Assembly (NCBI GenBank): GCA_023228145.1
Contig: JALOBU010000002.1
Span: 140,607 to 204,606 of the forward strand
Reading direction: 5' to 3'
DNA from: Bacteroidales bacterium
GTDB taxonomy: Bacteria; Bacteroidota; Bacteroidia; Bacteroidales; CAIWKO01
DNA length: 64,000 nt
The translations under genes and the position numbers were made by a program. Below, piece by piece: positions 61,093 to 64,000 of this stretch. Position 1 is the stretch's first letter. Each line of letters starts with the position of its first letter. The notes under the pieces were generated by a model. That model did no database searches and was not told where the DNA came from. It worked only from the letters and a program-made list of their open reading frames with translations.

Positions 61093-63762
61093 TCAAACAG
61101 CATCTTCTTTCGGAAATGGCATTTGTTCTTTTTCACATACTTTTTTAAGTTCATTAAGCGCCCAGGGGGATTTATAATCATATAAGTTTCCGAAAGGCTG
61201 CATTAAAAAATTAATTAATGCAAAAGTTTCCGGGTCAAAATCATTATTTGCTTTTTTTTGCAACAAATCCCAATCTTTAAAAACAAGTTTTAGTGTAATG
61301 AATACTTTCGGGTCTATATACGAAAGGTTTATACTGCTTATGCCGTCTTTAAGTATTTTTTTTCTCGCCTTGTTGATATTTCTCTCTCCAAGGTCATTAA
61401 GCACCTGAATATATTTCTCAAACAATATGTATTCATTTAGCAGAAAAATGATTTCGTCTTCATTCATTTTTTTCCAGAAATCAACCGGGTGCTGTAAGCA
61501 AATAAAGCGACCCAGCATGAATGAACCTGCTGTGTATCCGCTGATATTCCGGGCTATGCATATCTCTATTATTGTTTTAAAAAAATCAATTTTCCTCCCG
61601 GTTGTCAAAAGGCTGTATATCAAATTCTGGTCGTGGTGTGTCCCCAATTCACTTTTCAGTATCTGCTCACAATAAAGTTCTTTGTTGGTATCAAACCATT
61701 TGCAAACCAGTGCCGATGCTTTTTTCGTATCATCACGCAGGTCATTACGGATAATTTTTATCAGGTCAGTTAAAGATGTTATTTCTGCAGAGTCTAGTTT
61801 AATAATTATTGATTTATAAACATCATAAGCCGCTTTCATTTTTTTAAAAACAGGTTCCTCTTTAGGCAATAATTCAATATTTTTCCCCTCAAGATAACTT
61901 CTGAACCTTGCAACAGCATACCTGGCCTGCCCGAGCAATATCATTTTGTGTTTGCTCGACAATGTTATCCAATCACCTTCCTTAACCACAACACCATCTT
62001 TATTGATTAATGTATTATTTTTTATTTCAACGCCATATTTATTCAGGCTGATAAAAGCAGGTATGCCGTAGCCAAGACATGAAGTTACCACATGTACTGC
62101 CATAGGTGTGAAGCTTATAATCGCATCGAGTTCGCTTAAAATGATGGTGTCGGAAGGAATGTATGTTTCCTTGCAGAGGCATACTTTTTCTCCTTTTCTT
62201 TTGGCTTCCATGGCTGACGTAGCTGAAAAAAAAATTCTCGCCGTAACCGCCGAGCGCGGCAATACCGAAATGCCCCTGCAAAAAAAAGTAAGCTCTCGAA
62301 ATGATTTGTCATCAATACGTTCTGAAAAAATCTGTTTCAGGTGGTAGGGCTGAACAAGCTTTAACACCCTTTCTCCTGTAATAACGCCCTTTTTATACAT
62401 ATCCACTGAAGATAAAAGAATGGAGCGCCCTGTAAGTTCGGCAGTGTTTAACTGTAAAACTGCAAAATGATAAACATCATTATAGGATTCAGCAGCAAAC
62501 TCAATGGTTACGGGCGATTCAAGCAATGATTCCTGTTTCGAAAGGCAGGGAACAAAATGATATACAGCAGGAAATGTTTCTCTTATTTCTTCTCTATCGA
62601 AAAATTCCGTATCGGTTCTGTCCACATTTCCGGTCATGATATCATCTCCAAACATATTGCGAACGCTTTCAATTTGAATACCCATGCCCGTGCGTGAATG
62701 GCGGCTGTACAACACTCCCGGATAACATTCATCATTGCAGATAGTCCAAACCATTTTCTGCATTATGATTGAAGGATAAGAAACCTCGCCTTTTCTTAGA
62801 GTATATGCCAAATCCTGATTTTTAAGGAAAAACTCATTTGTTTTTTCTGTAAAAAACATCACCTGGCGGAAAGGGTCGGTAAGTATATCTTTTTCATGAG
62901 CCTGTATGGCTTCTTTCAGCTCGTATACTTTATTCTCAATTTCATTAATCGGAAAATATGGAGAAACAGGCCTGCAGAGTTCATCTCCTGCTTTTTCGGG
63001 GAAAAGGGCCTTGTAAATAGTTTGCAGGTTATTGACATATATTTTCCCTGCAACAGCAAGTCCATACTTATTTTTGAGTGCATCGTACACAGCATCATTA
63101 ATACCCACATTCAAATAGGTAGGCAAAAAACCGGGGATGTAAAATGATGTTGCAGAGCGCATGGCAAACACCAAGGGGTTGGTTTTATCTCCCAGGCGGG
63201 CTCCTGTCATCTTTTCAAGGTTGTTTATGGCATTTTGGAGGTGAATACTTTTTTCTTTATCATCCGAAAAAAATGCGTTTGAGGTTAAAACACAAAAATC
63301 AGGGACAGGGAATAACCTTTGTATCAAATCAAGCAAAATGGAACCTTTGTGACTTATGTATTCTTCTGTGTATTTATTGGTTGTTGACGATGGCACAACA
63401 TATTCATTTTCAACAAAAGAAACATTGCCATATTGCTTAATAAATTCATTTTTATTACGCAATCTTAGCTGCTCAATATATTGTTCTGACTCTTTGTTAC
63501 CCTGCTCTGATTTAATTAAATGTGCTAAGTATTCTTTAGCTTTTTCCGTATTATCCCGGCTTAAAAAAGGTAAGTCAAAAAAATGAGCTATAATTAGTTT
63601 AGGCTTTGAAGTCCTTTCTTCAAGATACTCAACCTCAGGTGGTAGATAATTATCCTTATTTATGAAGTCTTTGCTGGTATCATTTTGCAGAAAATACCTT
63701 ATGGTATTAAAATTAGGGTAACTAACCCTGACCTTAAAATCATATATTGAGAAATCGTTCAT
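61093..63762 (-). CDS. PPDK-like protein without the PEP-binding barrel
   Basis: The 889-residue protein carries, after about 130 unfamiliar residues, the ATP-grasp and swivelling phosphohistidine domains of pyruvate, phosphate dikinase. The ATP part is recognisable at LGDKTNPLVFAMRSATSFYIPGFLP and NDECYPGVLYSRHSRTGMG. The swivel part has His557 in MAVHVVTSCLGYGIPAF, where PPDK has its catalytic histidine (canonical GGMTSHAAVVARG). From about residue 640 on, the expected PEP/pyruvate TIM barrel is replaced by a helical region with none of its motifs. It cannot be a standard PPDK; it may phosphorylate another partner. Confidence 0.75.
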   Translation of the reverse strand: MNDFSIYDFKVRVSYPNFNTIRYFLQNDTSKDFINKDNYLPPEVEYLEERTSKPKLIIAHFFDLPFLSRDNTEKAKEYLAHLIKSEQGNKESEQYIEQLRLRNKNEFIKQYGNVSFVENEYVVPSSTTNKYTEEYISHKGSILLDLIQRLFPVPDFCVLTSNAFFSDDKEKSIHLQNAINNLEKMTGARLGDKTNPLVFAMRSATSFYIPGFLPTYLNVGINDAVYDALKNKYGLAVAGKIYVNNLQTIYKALFPEKAGDELCRPVSPYFPINEIENKVYELKEAIQAHEKDILTDPFRQVMFFTEKTNEFFLKNQDLAYTLRKGEVSYPSIIMQKMVWTICNDECYPGVLYSRHSRTGMGIQIESVRNMFGDDIMTGNVDRTDTEFFDREEIRETFPAVYHFVPCLSKQESLLESPVTIEFAAESYNDVYHFAVLQLNTAELTGRSILLSSVDMYKKGVITGERVLKLVQPYHLKQIFSERIDDKSFRELTFFCRGISVLPRSAVTARIFFSATSAMEAKRKGEKVCLCKETYIPSDTIILSELDAIISFTPMAVHVVTSCLGYGIPAFISLNKYGVEIKNNTLINKDGVVVKEGDWITLSSKHKMILLGQARYAVARFRSYLEGKNIELLPKEEPVFKKMKAAYDVYKSIIIKLDSAEITSLTDLIKIIRNDLRDDTKKASALVCKWFDTNKELYCEQILKSELGTHHDQNLIYSLLTTGRKIDFFKTIIEICIARNISGYTAGSFMLGRFICLQHPVDFWKKMNEDEIIFLLNEYILFEKYIQVLNDLGERNINKARKKILKDGISSINLSYIDPKVFITLKLVFKDWDLLQKKANNDFDPETFALINFLMQPFGNLYDYKSPWALNELKKVCEKEQMPFPKEDAV

Positions 63763-63908
63763 TGAAAAAGTTTAGAATTTTAAGAATTGTACTTGAGCTT
63801 GCTCAAAACGTTCCGCGTATATGATTAGGTGCGGATTGCGAGGCACTTTCCTGTCGAAAAGCACCGAAGCCGAAGTGTAAGCTTCCCTTTTTTTCGGGCC
63901 ATTCAATC
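63763..63908. repeat. Intergenic repeat segment between PPDK-like gene and transposase end
   Basis: The segment shares ACTTTCCTGTC (63845-63855) and a nearby AAAAGCAC (63857-63864) with the attC-like hairpin at 341-473 (382-392 and 413-420). It also has CGTTCCGCGTATATG, which looks like a recombination-end sequence. It may belong to the same dispersed repeat family or to the end of the adjacent insertion sequence. Confidence 0.3.
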
Positions 63909-64000
63909 TTAGAGTTTCAAAAATACATTTTTTTCATTTAATACCATCATCGGTGTTTTATATCCCAAAGACTTGTGAGGTCTTTTGTAATTGTAGTCAT
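63909..64000 (-). CDS. IS3-type transposase, C-terminal end (runs off window)
   Basis: Reading the minus strand from 63998 gives DYNYKRPHKSLGYKTPM then eleven or so more residues to a TAA at 63909. The YNYKRPHKSLGYKTP stretch is the conserved end of the DDE integrase domain of IS3-family OrfB transposases. Only 29 codons lie inside the window, so completeness cannot be judged. It marks an insertion sequence at the right edge. Confidence 0.8.
   Translation of the reverse strand, partial: DYNYKRPHKSLGYKTPMMVLNEKNVFLKL

Overview
The window looks like a chromosomal stretch of a low-GC, free-living member of the Bacteroidota. Supporting signs are the gene order rpsU-xerC-hpf-four tRNAs-tuf-tRNA(Trp)-secE-nusG-rplKAJL-rpoBC, a short primary sigma factor without region 1.1, several promoters of the TTTG-N19-TAnnTTTG type, type IX secretion genes and cargo (PorT, one type A and one type B sorting domain), a frdCAB-type succinate/fumarate complex, and many small lipoproteins with a Cys-Lys lipobox. 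No genus can be named from the sequence alone.

Layout. 1-2.2 kb is an accessory strip: the end of an unknown gene, an attC-like hairpin, a two-gene unit (small membrane protein plus lipoprotein), a second copy of the hairpin end in inverted orientation, and a 170-bp MITE-like element just upstream of the aminotransferase gene. 2.2-6.6 kb holds an aminotransferase, a membrane protein, heptose-7-phosphate kinase, menaquinone methyltransferase and porT. 6.7-23.6 kb holds a tricorn-like protease, an exported Mn-type superoxide dismutase, a SAM hydrolase, phoH, purC, a secreted PKD protein, an MBL hydrolase with a MuiA-like protein, the threonine-degradation pair tdh-kbl, and a DMT transporter. 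23.2-38.3 kb is the conserved transcription/translation block on the minus strand. 38.6-46 kb holds a conserved hypothetical gene, acylphosphatase, an MnmD-like methyltransferase and frdCAB. The frd operon is interrupted between A and B by a four-helix-bundle gene bracketed by 16-bp direct repeats. 45.6-56.7 kb holds tandem M24 peptidases, a chorismate-mutase fusion, a collagen-like S74 protein paired with a type B T9SS cargo, rpe, the sigma factor, pnp and rpsO. 56.7-64 kb holds a lipoprotein, panB, a pseudouridine synthase, a phosphoesterase/outer-membrane pair, a PPDK-like protein lacking the PEP barrel, and the 3' end of an IS3-type transposase running off the window.

How the genes relate. 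The core block supplies transcription and translation; sigma factor and promoters of matching type are both present. Energy metabolism is represented by menaquinone methylation (UbiE/MenG) and the quinone-linked fumarate reductase/succinate dehydrogenase. PorT belongs to the secretion machine that should export the proteins at 15.2 and 51.1 kb. Threonine dehydrogenase and Kbl act in sequence to make glycine and acetyl-CoA.

Most of the window is ordinary core genome. The parts most worth a second look are the four-helix-bundle insertion in frdAB, the attC-like cassette and MITE at the left end, the PPDK-like protein without a PEP-binding barrel, the chorismate mutase with an unrecognised N-terminal half, and the collagen/S74/T9SS pair. 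I found no CRISPR array, prophage or clear new defence system.
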